Both the position numbers and the translations under genes were made by a program. From Actinomycetes bacterium (GTDB lineage Bacteria > Actinomycetota > Actinomycetes > Actinomycetales > Cellulomonadaceae), in NCBI GenBank assembly GCA_021778635.1, contig JAJYCD010000030.1:1-36461 (forward strand): a DNA stretch of 36,461 bases, given 5' to 3'. Below the pieces are notes generated by a model, which saw only the letters and a list, made by a program, of their open reading frames with translations, was not told the origin of the DNA and searched no databases. Of this stretch, positions 1 to 8,056 are shown piece after piece; within the stretch, counting starts at the first letter, position 1; the number at the start of each line of letters is the position of its first letter.

Positions 1-681
1 CTTCCCGACGATCAGCGTCGTCGGGTTCATGGTCGTGAGGATCATCTCGGTGACCCGGTTCTCCTTCTCCTCGAGCGTGCTGTTCAGCATCTGGTTGCCG
101 AGCAGGATGATGCTGACGTAGAAGACCAGCAGGAAGAGCAACGGCGGGATCACGCCGTTGAGGCCGCTGGTCAGCTGACCCGCCTTGTACATCTCCTCGG
201 TCATGGTCACGTTGCCCTGCGCCACCGCGCTGAGCTCCGCCGACCCGATCTTCTGCTGGGCCGCCGTGACGAGGATCTGCCGGGCGACCGCGCTGTACTT
301 GCCGTTCGCGAAGACGCCGGAGTCCACGCCGTAGACGTGCACGGGCTCCGACGCGGGGTTCGCCGGGAAGGCGAAGTACGCCTGCACCGTGCCGGCCTTG
401 ACGTCGGCGATCGCCGTCGCCCCGTCGAGGGCCTTCTTCCCGCCGAACTCGGCGGCGACGGCATCGGTGACGAGGCCGGACGCGTCGGTGTAGGTGAACG
501 AGAACTGCGCGTTCTTCTGGGCCTTGCTCGTCTGGTCGGTGGTCTGGTTGCTGACCAGCACGACCGTGAACAGCAGCGCCACGGCGAGCGGGACGGCGAG
601 GGACGCGACCCAGAACCGTCGCTTCGTCACGACACGGAGGAACTCGAAGGCGACGACGGTGCGGAGGTTGTGCTGCGACAT
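1..681 (-). CDS. ABC-2 type permease, partial (C-terminus beyond window)
   Basis: The 227 visible residues begin MSQHNLRTVVAFEF, followed by one hydrophobic helix (about residues 24-44), a polar extracytoplasmic stretch of about 130 residues, and a second hydrophobic segment that leads into a TLEEKENRVTEMI motif. That layout fits NatB/ABC-2 exporter permeases with a large loop between TM1 and TM2. The ATG at 681 lies 3 bases downstream of the stop of the ATPase gene, so the two are probably co-translated and form one exporter in the cytoplasmic membrane. The substrate cannot be read from the sequence; related pairs are annotated for sodium or drug export. The C-terminal membrane half is missing because the window ends. 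Confidence 0.9.
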   Translation of the reverse strand, partial: MSQHNLRTVVAFEFLRVVTKRRFWVASLAVPLAVALLFTVVLVSNQTTDQTSKAQKNAQFSFTYTDASGLVTDAVAAEFGGKKALDGATAIADVKAGTVQAYFAFPANPASEPVHVYGVDSGVFANGKYSAVARQILVTAAQQKIGSAELSAVAQGNVTMTEEMYKAGQLTSGLNGVIPPLLFLLVFYVSIILLGNQMLNSTLEEKENRVTEMILTTMNPTTLIVGK

Positions 682-684
682 GGT

Positions 685-1599
685 TCAGGCCTCCGCGAGC
701 TCGTGCTGGTCGCCGTACACCCGGATGAAGATCTCCTCGAGAGAGGTTCGTTCGGTCGTGAAGCTGCTCACGCCCACGCCTGCGGTCACGAGCTCGCGCA
801 GGATCTCGGCCGCGTCTGCGCCGGGTCGCGGCGCGAGGTCGGCGGATCGGCCGTCCGCCGAGACGACGTCGTAGAGATCGGAGGCCGGCGGGGTTCCCGT
901 GCAGCTCAGCCGGATCGTCGTCGCGCCGAAGGAGTCCTGGACGTCCTCGACCGTGCCGTACGCCGCGGCGACGCCGTCCTTGAGCAGGATGACCCGGTCG
1001 CAGAGGCGCTCGACCTCGTCCATCTGGTGGGTCACCATGATGACGGTCGATCCGGCGCGCTTCTGCTCGTCGATGATGTCCATCAGGAGACGCCGGTTGA
1101 CCGGGTCGAACCCCTGCGTCGGCTCGTCGAGGATCAGCAGCTCCGGCTCGTTCATGATCGTGACCCCGAGCTGGATCTTCTGCTGCTGGCCACCGGAGAG
1201 CTTGTCCAGCCGCGTCGTGGCCTTGTCGGCGAGGCCGACCCGATCGAGGTAGGCGCGGGACCACGACACCGCCCCGGCGCGGGTCAGACCCTTGAGCCGG
1301 CCGAAGTACTCCATGACGTCGAGGACCGACTCCTTCTTGTAGAGCCCACGCTCCTCGGGCAGGTATCCGAGACGCGCCCCGTCGCGTGGCTCGAAGACCT
1401 TGCCGCCGATGTGCAGCACGCCCCCGGTCGGCTGGTAGATGCCCAGCAGCGCCCGGAGCGTCGTCGTCTTCCCGGAGCCGTTGCTGCCCAGGAACCCGAA
1501 GGTCTCCCCTGCGCGCACGTCGAAGGACAGGTCGCGGACGACCGTCTTGTCGCCGAAGTCCATGCGGAAGTTGGTGATGTGCACCAGCGGCTCAGCCAC
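685..1599 (-). CDS. ABC transporter ATP-binding protein
   Basis: A 304-residue cytoplasmic ATPase that would energise the adjacent ABC-2 permease. Walker A GSNGSGKTT, signature LSGGQQQK, Walker B LLILDEPT and the H-loop histidine in MVTHQ are all present, so the nucleotide-binding domain looks intact. The last 80 or so residues form the extra C-terminal region seen in NatA-like exporters (domain annotated DUF4162 in relatives). The GTG at 1599 was chosen because a GGAGG lies 5 bases upstream and the ABC fold begins directly (MAEPLVHITNF); the reading frame stays open further upstream but without ABC homology. It probably forms a two-gene operon with the permease. The MFS gene 134 bases upstream on the same strand may be a separate unit. 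Confidence 0.93.
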   Translation of the reverse strand: MAEPLVHITNFRMDFGDKTVVRDLSFDVRAGETFGFLGSNGSGKTTTLRALLGIYQPTGGVLHIGGKVFEPRDGARLGYLPEERGLYKKESVLDVMEYFGRLKGLTRAGAVSWSRAYLDRVGLADKATTRLDKLSGGQQQKIQLGVTIMNEPELLILDEPTQGFDPVNRRLLMDIIDEQKRAGSTVIMVTHQMDEVERLCDRVILLKDGVAAAYGTVEDVQDSFGATTIRLSCTGTPPASDLYDVVSADGRSADLAPRPGADAAEILRELVTAGVGVSSFTTERTSLEEIFIRVYGDQHELAEA

Positions 1600-1690
1600 T
1601 GAAGCCTCCGTTCGCGGTGTTCTCTCGGACGCGATGCTCTCTCGGACCAGCGGCGGCACGACGCGACCGCGGTCGAGCCTACTGCGGCGG

Positions 1691-1707
1691 CCCGATCCCG
1701 CATCGGG
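1691..1707 (-). terminator. Short hairpin downstream of the MFS gene
   Basis: CCCGAT and ATCGGG form a perfect 6-bp stem with a 5-base loop, 26 bases past the MFS stop codon and before the ABC ATPase gene. No T-tract follows, so a terminator role is only a possibility. Confidence 0.2.
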
Positions 1708-1733
1708 ACCACCCGGCCGGCACCGCTCGCCGC

Positions 1734-3017
1734 TCAGATCGTCGCGGGCTCGACGTCCCCAGCACCCGCCGCCGCGCGCTCCTGGCGGATCGCGGGCAGG
1801 TAGAGCGCAGCGCCGACGATGCTGAACGCGCCCGCCACGACGATGCCGACCGCCGTGCTGGTGTGCTCGGCCAACGGACCGAGTGCCAGCAGCCCGACCG
1901 AGAACGACGCGCCGCCGACCATCGAGTTCATCGAGAGGACCGTCGTCCGGTTCCGGGCGGCCGCCTGACGGTGCAGCAGGGCACCGTGCACCGGCCCACC
2001 GGACCCGTGCAGCGTGTAGGTCAGCAGGAACGCCGCGATGAGCCCGACGGGGCCGGTCGCCACGCCCATGCCGACGACGAACGCACCGTTCAGCAACCGC
2101 GCGAGCAGAGCGGTCCACCCGACGCCGATCCGCCTGCTCGCCAGGCCCGCGCCCGCCGAGCCGAGCGCGAACAACCCCCAGGCCACCGCGGAGATCGGAC
2201 CCATCAGGGCGCCGGCGTGCGCCTCACCGCCCGCGAGCTCCGAGAGTCGCACCGGCATGAAGATCTCGAACGCGATCATCGCGACGGACCAGAACACCTC
2301 GACGAGCACGAGGCTCCGCAGCACGGTGCTGGCCGCCAGGGTCCGCAGCCCGTCGAGCACGACGCGGGGAGCCTCCCGCGCGGACGTCAGCGCTCGACCG
2401 AGACCGGTGGAGTCGAGGTGAGTCCGGTCCTCGCGCATGAGCACCGCGATCATCACGATGTTGACGCCGTAGAACCCGAGGGCCGTCCAGTAGGGGAGCT
2501 CGAGCGCCGTCATCGCGTGAACAGGGTGCCAGGCGATCAGCGCACCGGAGACCAGGGCCCCGATCGCGATCGCGACCCCGAGCACGGTCCCGGCGCTCGC
2601 CAGGTTGAGCTCGACGTTCACGTGCGGGTCGTCCGCCTGGGCGGTGTCGACGTACCACGCCTCCAACGGTCCCGAGTCGAGCGCGCGGAACACGCCCATG
2701 ACGACCAGGGCGACGATGAAGGCGGCGAAGGTGTGCGCCGTGACGAACACGAGGCCCGCGACGAGCGCGAGAGCCGCGGCCGTGATCAGCACCGGGCGGC
2801 GTCCGAGCGCGTCGGCGAAGCCCCCGGTCGGCAGCTCGAGGCCGAGCACGACGAAGCCCTGCACGGCGAAGATCGCGCCGACCTCGGCGAGGCTCATGCC
2901 GCGCTCGACCGCGAGCAGCGTGGACACCCCGACGGTGAGACCGACCGGGAACCATCGGGTGAAGGTCAGGACGAGCAGGACGCGGCGCGCTGCCGCCGCC
3001 GAGATCCGCTCAGTCAC
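1734..3017 (-). CDS. MFS transporter
   Basis: A 427-residue polytopic membrane protein with about 12 hydrophobic segments. The motif GGFADALGRRPV after TM2 (about residues 66-77) corresponds to MFS motif A (GxxxDxxGRR). Family members are proton-coupled exporters or permeases; the substrate cannot be assigned. It starts at a GTG (GTG-ACT-GAG) preceded by an AAGGGA element. Transcription would run from the intergenic region at 3018-3354, which contains a strong inverted repeat that could be an operator. The nearest same-strand neighbours are the ABC exporter genes downstream, so the cluster may be efflux-related, but this is inference from position only. Confidence 0.92.
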   Translation of the reverse strand: MTERISAAAARRVLLVLTFTRWFPVGLTVGVSTLLAVERGMSLAEVGAIFAVQGFVVLGLELPTGGFADALGRRPVLITAAALALVAGLVFVTAHTFAAFIVALVVMGVFRALDSGPLEAWYVDTAQADDPHVNVELNLASAGTVLGVAIAIGALVSGALIAWHPVHAMTALELPYWTALGFYGVNIVMIAVLMREDRTHLDSTGLGRALTSAREAPRVVLDGLRTLAASTVLRSLVLVEVFWSVAMIAFEIFMPVRLSELAGGEAHAGALMGPISAVAWGLFALGSAGAGLASRRIGVGWTALLARLLNGAFVVGMGVATGPVGLIAAFLLTYTLHGSGGPVHGALLHRQAAARNRTTVLSMNSMVGGASFSVGLLALGPLAEHTSTAVGIVVAGAFSIVGAALYLPAIRQERAAAGAGDVEPATI

Positions 3018-3354
3018 GACGTGGTCCCTTCACGAGGTTGCGGAGGGCCGACGGCACACGCTCTCGAGCGCCGCGTCGTGGTCCCCCTGGCCGACGGCGA
3101 CGTCGTGGTCCGGGTCTCCCCGGAGGCGCGCGGCCTGCTCGTCTGTGGTGATCGGGACAGTGTGCCGCAGGGGGGCGATGTGTCGCCACCCTGCGACACG
3201 CGCTCGGCGGAGAAACGGGCGCGTGGCACGTCGTCCAGCCTGTCGCGGACCGCAGGCCGGTCGCGCGCGGTGGCCTGCGACCTTCGGCCCCTGGCGACGG
3301 TCGACCGGCGCCCGTAGCGTCGAGACAGGCCCGATCCCGCACCAGGAGGGTCCG
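3018..3354. other. Intergenic region with no supported gene
   Basis: This 337-bp gap separates the divergent MFS gene (minus) and small membrane protein gene (plus). It contains the inverted repeat at 3162-3199 and, near its right end, the AGGAGG ribosome-binding site of the membrane protein gene. Open frames cross it on both strands with GC-rich third positions, but none shows a convincing start or a recognisable family. Confidence 0.5.
3162..3199. promoter_or_regulatory. 17-bp imperfect inverted repeat, possible operator
   Basis: The arms 3162-3178 and 3183-3199 match at 15 of 17 positions around a 4-base spacer (tgtg). The repeat is about 145 bp upstream of the MFS start and about 155 bp upstream of the membrane protein start. 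The dyad could bind a dimeric repressor, or fold as an RNA hairpin in a long leader. No T-tract follows it. Confidence 0.4.
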
Positions 3355-3798
3355 ATGCCCGCACGCACGACACCCCGACGCCCCGGCGCGGCCGCGCGTC
3401 GGTTCGGCTACCTCGTCGCGGTGCTCGTCAACGGTGCCGTGCTCTACGCCGCCGACGTGTGGCCGGGGTGGGAGGCGGTGCCGTTCCTCACCCCGGAGAC
3501 CCGTCAGGTGCTCGGCCTCGTCAACGCGTCGATCCTGGTGTCGATGGCCGCGAACCTCGTCTGTCTCGTGAACGACCCGCGCTGGCTGAAGGCCCTCGGC
3601 GACATCGTGACCACCGGCGTCGGGATCGCGGCCCTGGTGCGGATCCGTGCCGTCTTCCCGTTCGCCTTCACCGACACGACCCTCGACTGGAGCCTCGTCG
3701 CGAGCGTTCTGCTCGTGGTCGCGATCGTCGGCAGCGCGATCGGCATCGTCGTGGCGCTGGTCACGTTCGTGCGGAGTGTGGCGACACCGTCGGCCTGA
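3355..3798 (+). CDS. Small four-helix membrane protein, unknown function
   Basis: 147 residues with four predicted transmembrane helices (roughly 18-36, 54-75, 82-98 and 118-141) and a short basic N-terminus (PARTTPRRPGAAARR). No catalytic motif was recognised, so no function is proposed. The ATG at 3355 is supported by AGGAGG about 6 bases upstream. The gene stands alone on the plus strand and converges on the chitinase-like gene, with stop codons only 4 bases apart. The size and layout resemble uncharacterised actinobacterial integral membrane proteins. Confidence 0.75.
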   Translation: MPARTTPRRPGAAARRFGYLVAVLVNGAVLYAADVWPGWEAVPFLTPETRQVLGLVNASILVSMAANLVCLVNDPRWLKALGDIVTTGVGIAALVRIRAVFPFAFTDTTLDWSLVASVLLVVAIVGSAIGIVVALVTFVRSVATPSA

Positions 3799-3802
3799 CC
3801 CG

Positions 3803-5356
3803 TCACCCCTCCGGCAGCACGAGGACCCAGGGCGACCCGCCGGCGACGGCCTTGCCCGGGAGCTGTCCCTGGGTCCACCACTTCGCCTCGTACGGAACGA
3901 GCCCGACCTGCACGCGCGTCCCGGCGACGTAGGCCTCGGTGGCGGTCCACTGCGGGTAGCTCCCCGCGGGGAGCGTCGGGAGCGGTGCCGGCGTGTCACC
4001 GGGCAGCACCGGGCCGACGAGCGTCCACGGCGAGTCCGTCGCGGTCGCCACCGGGGTGTCCGGGGCGAACCCGCTGGTCCAGTAGCGCGCCTGGTAGACG
4101 TTGTGGTGCCAGACGATCTTGGTGCCGCCCGGGTAGGTGCCGAGCGGGTCCCAGATCGGGAACGGGCTGTGCGCCGGGTCGTCGGTCTGATCGGCCACCG
4201 ATGTGGCCGAGGCGGTCGGGACCGCTGGCACCATCGGCGACACGGCCACCGTCGAGGCGTACGGGAGGTCCGTCGCGAGGACGTCGGCAAAGCTCCGCGA
4301 ACCCTGGTCGACCCCGCTGCAGGTCGTCTGCACCACCGTGAGCACCTTCGGCAGCGGGCTTCCGCAGGTCGAGTCGCGGTTCAGGGACCACATCGACACC
4401 TGGCCGACGCCGTGGCTCCGGGCGAACGTGTTGACAGTCGCCGCGTCGTCGAGCGTGAACACCTCACCCTCGACGTCGTTCTGCCCGATCATCGGGGTGA
4501 TGCCGACCTTCGCCCAGGCGTGGGCGTCGTCGAGGTTCGCCCCGGCGCGGGCATAGGCCGTCCTGACCTGGGCGTGCAACGCGGTCGAGGCCTGGAGCAC
4601 GGCGCCGGACATCGGGGTGGACCGCGTGATCCCGGTGCCGAAGTCCATCGTCATGCCGTTCACGCCGGCGAGGTCGACCCCGGTGGCGAGCATCTGGTCG
4701 ACGACGGCGACGCCGTCAGCCGTCAGACCGTTCGGGGACACCGGCAGCGTCAGCCACACGGCGAGGTGCCGGCCGGCGGCGCGGACGTGGTCCTGCACGG
4801 ACTTCACGGCGTCGGCGCGCCTGGCTCCCGCAGCGGCGTCCGCGAGCGAGGCACCTTCGAGGTCCAGATCGATGCTGGTGAGCGTGTAGCGGTCGACCAC
4901 GGACTGGTACGCGTCCCGGAGCGCCACCGGGTCGGTGCAGGCAGCAGCGAGCTCACTGCCGCGCTGTCCGCCGAAGGACACGCGCACCACCCCGCCGGTG
5001 CTCCGGAGCTGAGAGATGCGCCGGTCGAGCTCGAGGTCGGAGGCGGCCGTGTCGAGCGTGTAGGCCCCACCCCAGAGCGGCGTGCACCCGCTCGTCGGGT
5101 CGGCGACGACGAACGAGAGGATCACGTTCGACTGCGCTGGACCGCTCGGGGTCCCGAACGAGAACGTGGGCGTCGCCGTCACGTCCACGTACGCCGCGAA
5201 GGTCGACGGTCCGGGCGTCGCCGGCCGCGAGAGCGCGGAGGCGAAGGACCGGAAGCCGGTCCACGCGACGGCGACGACGCAGACGAGGACGATGCCGATC
5301 CGGAGGAGGGACACCCGTGTGCGCGCGGGTCTCGGCACAGTCGTGGCGGAGGTCAT
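3803..5356 (-). CDS. Membrane-anchored GH18 chitinase-like protein with two CBM5/12 modules
   Basis: 517 residues. A basic N-terminus and one hydrophobic segment (about 16-36) form a signal anchor. The next 300 or so residues resemble GH18: a strand with VRVSFGGQRG, the catalytic-site sequence TSIDLDLEG (consensus DxxDxDxE; the final Glu is present, the first Asp is not) and the downstream VNGMTMDFG strand. Two tandem chitin-binding type 3 modules end the protein, each with aromatic W/Y clusters (YQARYWTSG and YEAKWWTQG) and an SPW motif. It probably hydrolyses or binds a beta-1,4-GlcNAc-type polymer outside the membrane. The ATG at 5356 is preferred because the open frame before it is low-complexity Arg-rich sequence. 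It lies 76 bases downstream of the GT2 gene and is probably in its operon. Confidence 0.85.
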   Translation of the reverse strand: MTSATTVPRPARTRVSLLRIGIVLVCVVAVAWTGFRSFASALSRPATPGPSTFAAYVDVTATPTFSFGTPSGPAQSNVILSFVVADPTSGCTPLWGGAYTLDTAASDLELDRRISQLRSTGGVVRVSFGGQRGSELAAACTDPVALRDAYQSVVDRYTLTSIDLDLEGASLADAAAGARRADAVKSVQDHVRAAGRHLAVWLTLPVSPNGLTADGVAVVDQMLATGVDLAGVNGMTMDFGTGITRSTPMSGAVLQASTALHAQVRTAYARAGANLDDAHAWAKVGITPMIGQNDVEGEVFTLDDAATVNTFARSHGVGQVSMWSLNRDSTCGSPLPKVLTVVQTTCSGVDQGSRSFADVLATDLPYASTVAVSPMVPAVPTASATSVADQTDDPAHSPFPIWDPLGTYPGGTKIVWHHNVYQARYWTSGFAPDTPVATATDSPWTLVGPVLPGDTPAPLPTLPAGSYPQWTATEAYVAGTRVQVGLVPYEAKWWTQGQLPGKAVAGGSPWVLVLPEG

Positions 5357-5432
5357 CGCACGCCCCAAGGGAGGAAGAGGTGCACGGGCGTGCCGTGCAC
5401 CGACGGTCGGAGGTCGGCGGTCGCGGTGGAGC

Positions 5433-7898
5433 TCACGACCGCTCCCGCGCCCGGGTGTCACCGCGGCGCGGCGACGGGATGGCCGCGACGGCGACCTTGG
5501 GTCGATCGCTCGGTGCCGCGACGTGGTCGGGGCCGAAGTACAGCACGGCCTCCCAGTCCGGGTCGCCGGTCGCCTTGCCGGCATCGGGAGCCTTGACCGG
5601 GACCCGGACCCAGTGGACGAACCCGAGGAGCACGTCGACGATCGAGTTGCGGAACCCGATGAACGCGACGATCGCGTAGGTCGTCAGCACGCCGTTGAAC
5701 AGGGCGAACGCTCCATTGCTCCAGTTCTGTGTCGTGATGTCGTTCGCCAGCGTGTAGAAGGAGAACGCCGCGATGAGGTAGGCGGCGAGGACGAAGAGCG
5801 CCGGGGCCGCGGTGCGGTCGTTGACCTTCGGCGTCCGCGCGAACGCGATCTTGGACTTCGCGGCGGCCTGCTGGAGCGACTTCAGTGTTCCCGCGAGGTT
5901 GACGGGGAGCAGGATCAGGTTGAAGGCGTACATCCGCAGGACGTCGGACCGCTTGTACCCGAGACGTCGGAAGTCTGCGGACATCGCCACGAAGTACGGA
6001 AGTGCGGCGACGACGAGAACCGGGCTCAGCAGCCTGCTGTCGAAGGGGAACGCGAGCAGCAGGACCAGCCCCACGCTCGCCCAGCAGATCGACGCCATGT
6101 AGTTGAGGCGCAGCGCGACGGTCGCGCGGGGGACGCGGTGACCGGCCTTGCGCTCGCGTCGGATCAGCCGGAGGAACTTCGGCATGATCAACAACCCGCC
6201 GTTCGCCCAGCGGGCGCGCTGCACGACGAGCGAGCCGAAGTCCGGCGGCGTCGCGCTGTAGCTGAGCCGCTCGGGGTAGTTGAGGAGCGTCCACCCCGAC
6301 GCGACCAGGTCGATGCTCGACTCGGTGTCCTCGATGACGGTGCGGTCCTGCACGTACCGGCGGACCTCCTGGCCTCCGACGTAGCTCACCTCGACGATGT
6401 CGTCGAGCGCGACCTTGCGGATCACGGCGTTGGCACCCACCCAGAACGTCGCCCCGAAGTAGCTCAGGCCCTGGTGCACGATGTGCTGGATGTCGGTCGT
6501 GGCGCCGGCGATCCGCTCGAGCCGCGTCCCCGCGCCGCGGAAGGCCGAGTACGGGGTCTGGATCACCGCGATCCGGTCGTTGCCCGGCAGCTCCATCTGG
6601 TGGACGAGCCGCAGGCAGTACTCACGCAGCAGCACGCTGTCGGCATCGAGGGTCAACAGGTAGTCGCTGTCCGGGATCAGCATCGAGCCCTCATCATCAG
6701 CACCGCCAGCACCGTCAGCACCGCCAGCACTGTCGATGTCGCGCAGGACGATGCCCATCCGGGTGTCGATCTCACGGACGTGACGCCCCATCAGGCCGAT
6801 GTACGCGTTGAGGTTCATCGCCTTGTTCGCGTCGTGCGGAAGATGCGCGTACCGCTTGCGCTCGAACGACGTGAGCGTCGCGTCGAAGGTCCAGACGAGT
6901 CGACGGCAGAGCTGGCTCAGCCGCTCGGCCGGCACCGGGGCCCGCTCGTCGAGGGCGGCGAAGAGCGCGCGTGCGGTGATCTCGAAGTCGCCGGCCAGTC
7001 CGCCGAAGACCTCCTCGGCGAGGAAGTCGTCGGCGTGGTTCGCGCGAGGGTAGGCGTCGGCCTGGTCACGCAACCACCGTGCGGCCCAGACGAAGTCGAG
7101 CGCCAGCGCACGCACGTGCTCGGGGGAGCTCGCACCGCCGAGCACCGCCGCGGTCTCGTAGCTGTCGAGCGCGGCACTGAAGCGCTCGTGGGGTTCCTTC
7201 AGGAGCGCGCCGATCTCGCGTGCCAGCGCGCGGCAGCCCAGCAGGCTCTCGAGGGCGCGTGGGTCCGTGGGCTCCGGCGGGTCGTCGAGCAGCAGGACGA
7301 TCCGCATGCCGGGGTACTCCTGCAGCGCTGCCGAGAGCAGGGTCGCCCGCACGACGGCCGGGTCCTCGGCGTACGAGGGCACCAGGACCGTCAGCGACGG
7401 ACGCGAGTCCGCCATGAAGGCGTCGATCTCCGCTCGTGGCACACGGACGTGCCCGCGCGACCGGTAGAGCGCGCCCTGCCGTGCGAGCAGGTACATGAGG
7501 GCGGAGACGAGCAGGAAGGTCATGATGCCGACGTAGACGATCGTCTGGATCACGAACCCGCTGTCGTGGATCCCGTTGTCGATGAACCGCGAGACCACGG
7601 CCTGGACCAGGTACACGCCCCAGGCCACGACGGTGACCGAGATCGCCAACCCGCCCAGCCAGGTCGCCGCCGTCCCCGCCGGCTTCTCCTGCACCGGGAG
7701 CGGTGGACGCGGACGCTCGGCGCCCCACTGCCGGCGGCCTCGCGTCGCGGGCGTCGCGTCCCGGTCTCGTGCGGCGCGAGACGCGCCGTCGTCCGAACCG
7801 TTCCGCGTCCGTGCTTCGAGCTCGTCAAGGGTCAGCGCCCCTGCGGCCGTCGCGCTCGTCTTCTGCACGCCAGTACTGGCGACGTGGCCAAGGTCCAC
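5433..7898 (-). CDS. Cellulose-synthase-like family 2 glycosyltransferase
   Basis: 821 residues. Two transmembrane helices (about 80-100 and 115-140) precede a cytosolic GT-A domain with VPSYAEDP (174-181), DDP (205-207), LDAD (417-420), TPYSAF, the acidic ED at 523-524 and QRARW (560-564, the QxxRW motif). Several more helices follow. These are the hallmarks of processive inverting synthases (cellulose, chitin, PNAG or hyaluronan type); the polymer cannot be told from sequence. No PilZ domain is evident. GTG at 7898 has GGGAG about 7 bases upstream. A Gly/Ala/Asp insertion at about 389-404, encoded by an 18-bp repeat, sits just before the LDAD motif. The downstream GH18/CBM gene suggests a synthesis and trimming pair for an exopolysaccharide. 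A FliA-like promoter lies immediately upstream. Confidence 0.9.
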   Translation of the reverse strand: MDLGHVASTGVQKTSATAAGALTLDELEARTRNGSDDGASRAARDRDATPATRGRRQWGAERPRPPLPVQEKPAGTAATWLGGLAISVTVVAWGVYLVQAVVSRFIDNGIHDSGFVIQTIVYVGIMTFLLVSALMYLLARQGALYRSRGHVRVPRAEIDAFMADSRPSLTVLVPSYAEDPAVVRATLLSAALQEYPGMRIVLLLDDPPEPTDPRALESLLGCRALAREIGALLKEPHERFSAALDSYETAAVLGGASSPEHVRALALDFVWAARWLRDQADAYPRANHADDFLAEEVFGGLAGDFEITARALFAALDERAPVPAERLSQLCRRLVWTFDATLTSFERKRYAHLPHDANKAMNLNAYIGLMGRHVREIDTRMGIVLRDIDSAGGADGAGGADDEGSMLIPDSDYLLTLDADSVLLREYCLRLVHQMELPGNDRIAVIQTPYSAFRGAGTRLERIAGATTDIQHIVHQGLSYFGATFWVGANAVIRKVALDDIVEVSYVGGQEVRRYVQDRTVIEDTESSIDLVASGWTLLNYPERLSYSATPPDFGSLVVQRARWANGGLLIMPKFLRLIRRERKAGHRVPRATVALRLNYMASICWASVGLVLLLAFPFDSRLLSPVLVVAALPYFVAMSADFRRLGYKRSDVLRMYAFNLILLPVNLAGTLKSLQQAAAKSKIAFARTPKVNDRTAAPALFVLAAYLIAAFSFYTLANDITTQNWSNGAFALFNGVLTTYAIVAFIGFRNSIVDVLLGFVHWVRVPVKAPDAGKATGDPDWEAVLYFGPDHVAAPSDRPKVAVAAIPSPRRGDTRARERS
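6697..6730. repeat. 18-bp imperfect tandem repeat inside the GT2 gene
   Basis: Nearly two copies of tcagcaccgccagcaccg lie in frame. They encode the Gly/Ala/Asp-rich loop just before the LDAD motif. Slippage here would change the loop length by 6 residues without a frameshift. Confidence 0.6.
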
Positions 7899-7932
7899 CG
7901 GTCACTCCCGTCGCTTGAATGGTCAACCGCCC

Positions 7933-7960
7933 ATCGGCATCGGGCCATACCGGACTTGAG
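7933..7960 (-). promoter_or_regulatory. Putative FliA (sigma-28)-type promoter of the GT2-GH18 operon
   Basis: On the minus strand CTCAAG (7960-7955) is followed after 16 bases by GCCGAT (7938-7933). This resembles the CTCA-N15-17-GCCGAA element reported for flagellar promoters of the actinomycete Actinoplanes missouriensis, though the CTCA-to-GCCGAT gap here is 18. It would place the transcript start about 25-30 bases before the GTG at 7898, which is ideal. Confidence 0.35.
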
Positions 7961-8056
7961 TGAGATATGGGGTGAGTTCGCCGACCGTCCACGGGCTGAG
8001 ACCCGACGCGCGGCACCTCCCGAGGTTCCGACGGCTCGTCGAACGACGGGTCGGCG

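Noticed and set aside
3030-3368. A minus-strand small gene ending near 3030
   Set aside because: The frame has GC-rich third positions near its end, but there is no credible start or ribosome-binding site. The dyad at 3162-3199 crosses it and no family is recognised.
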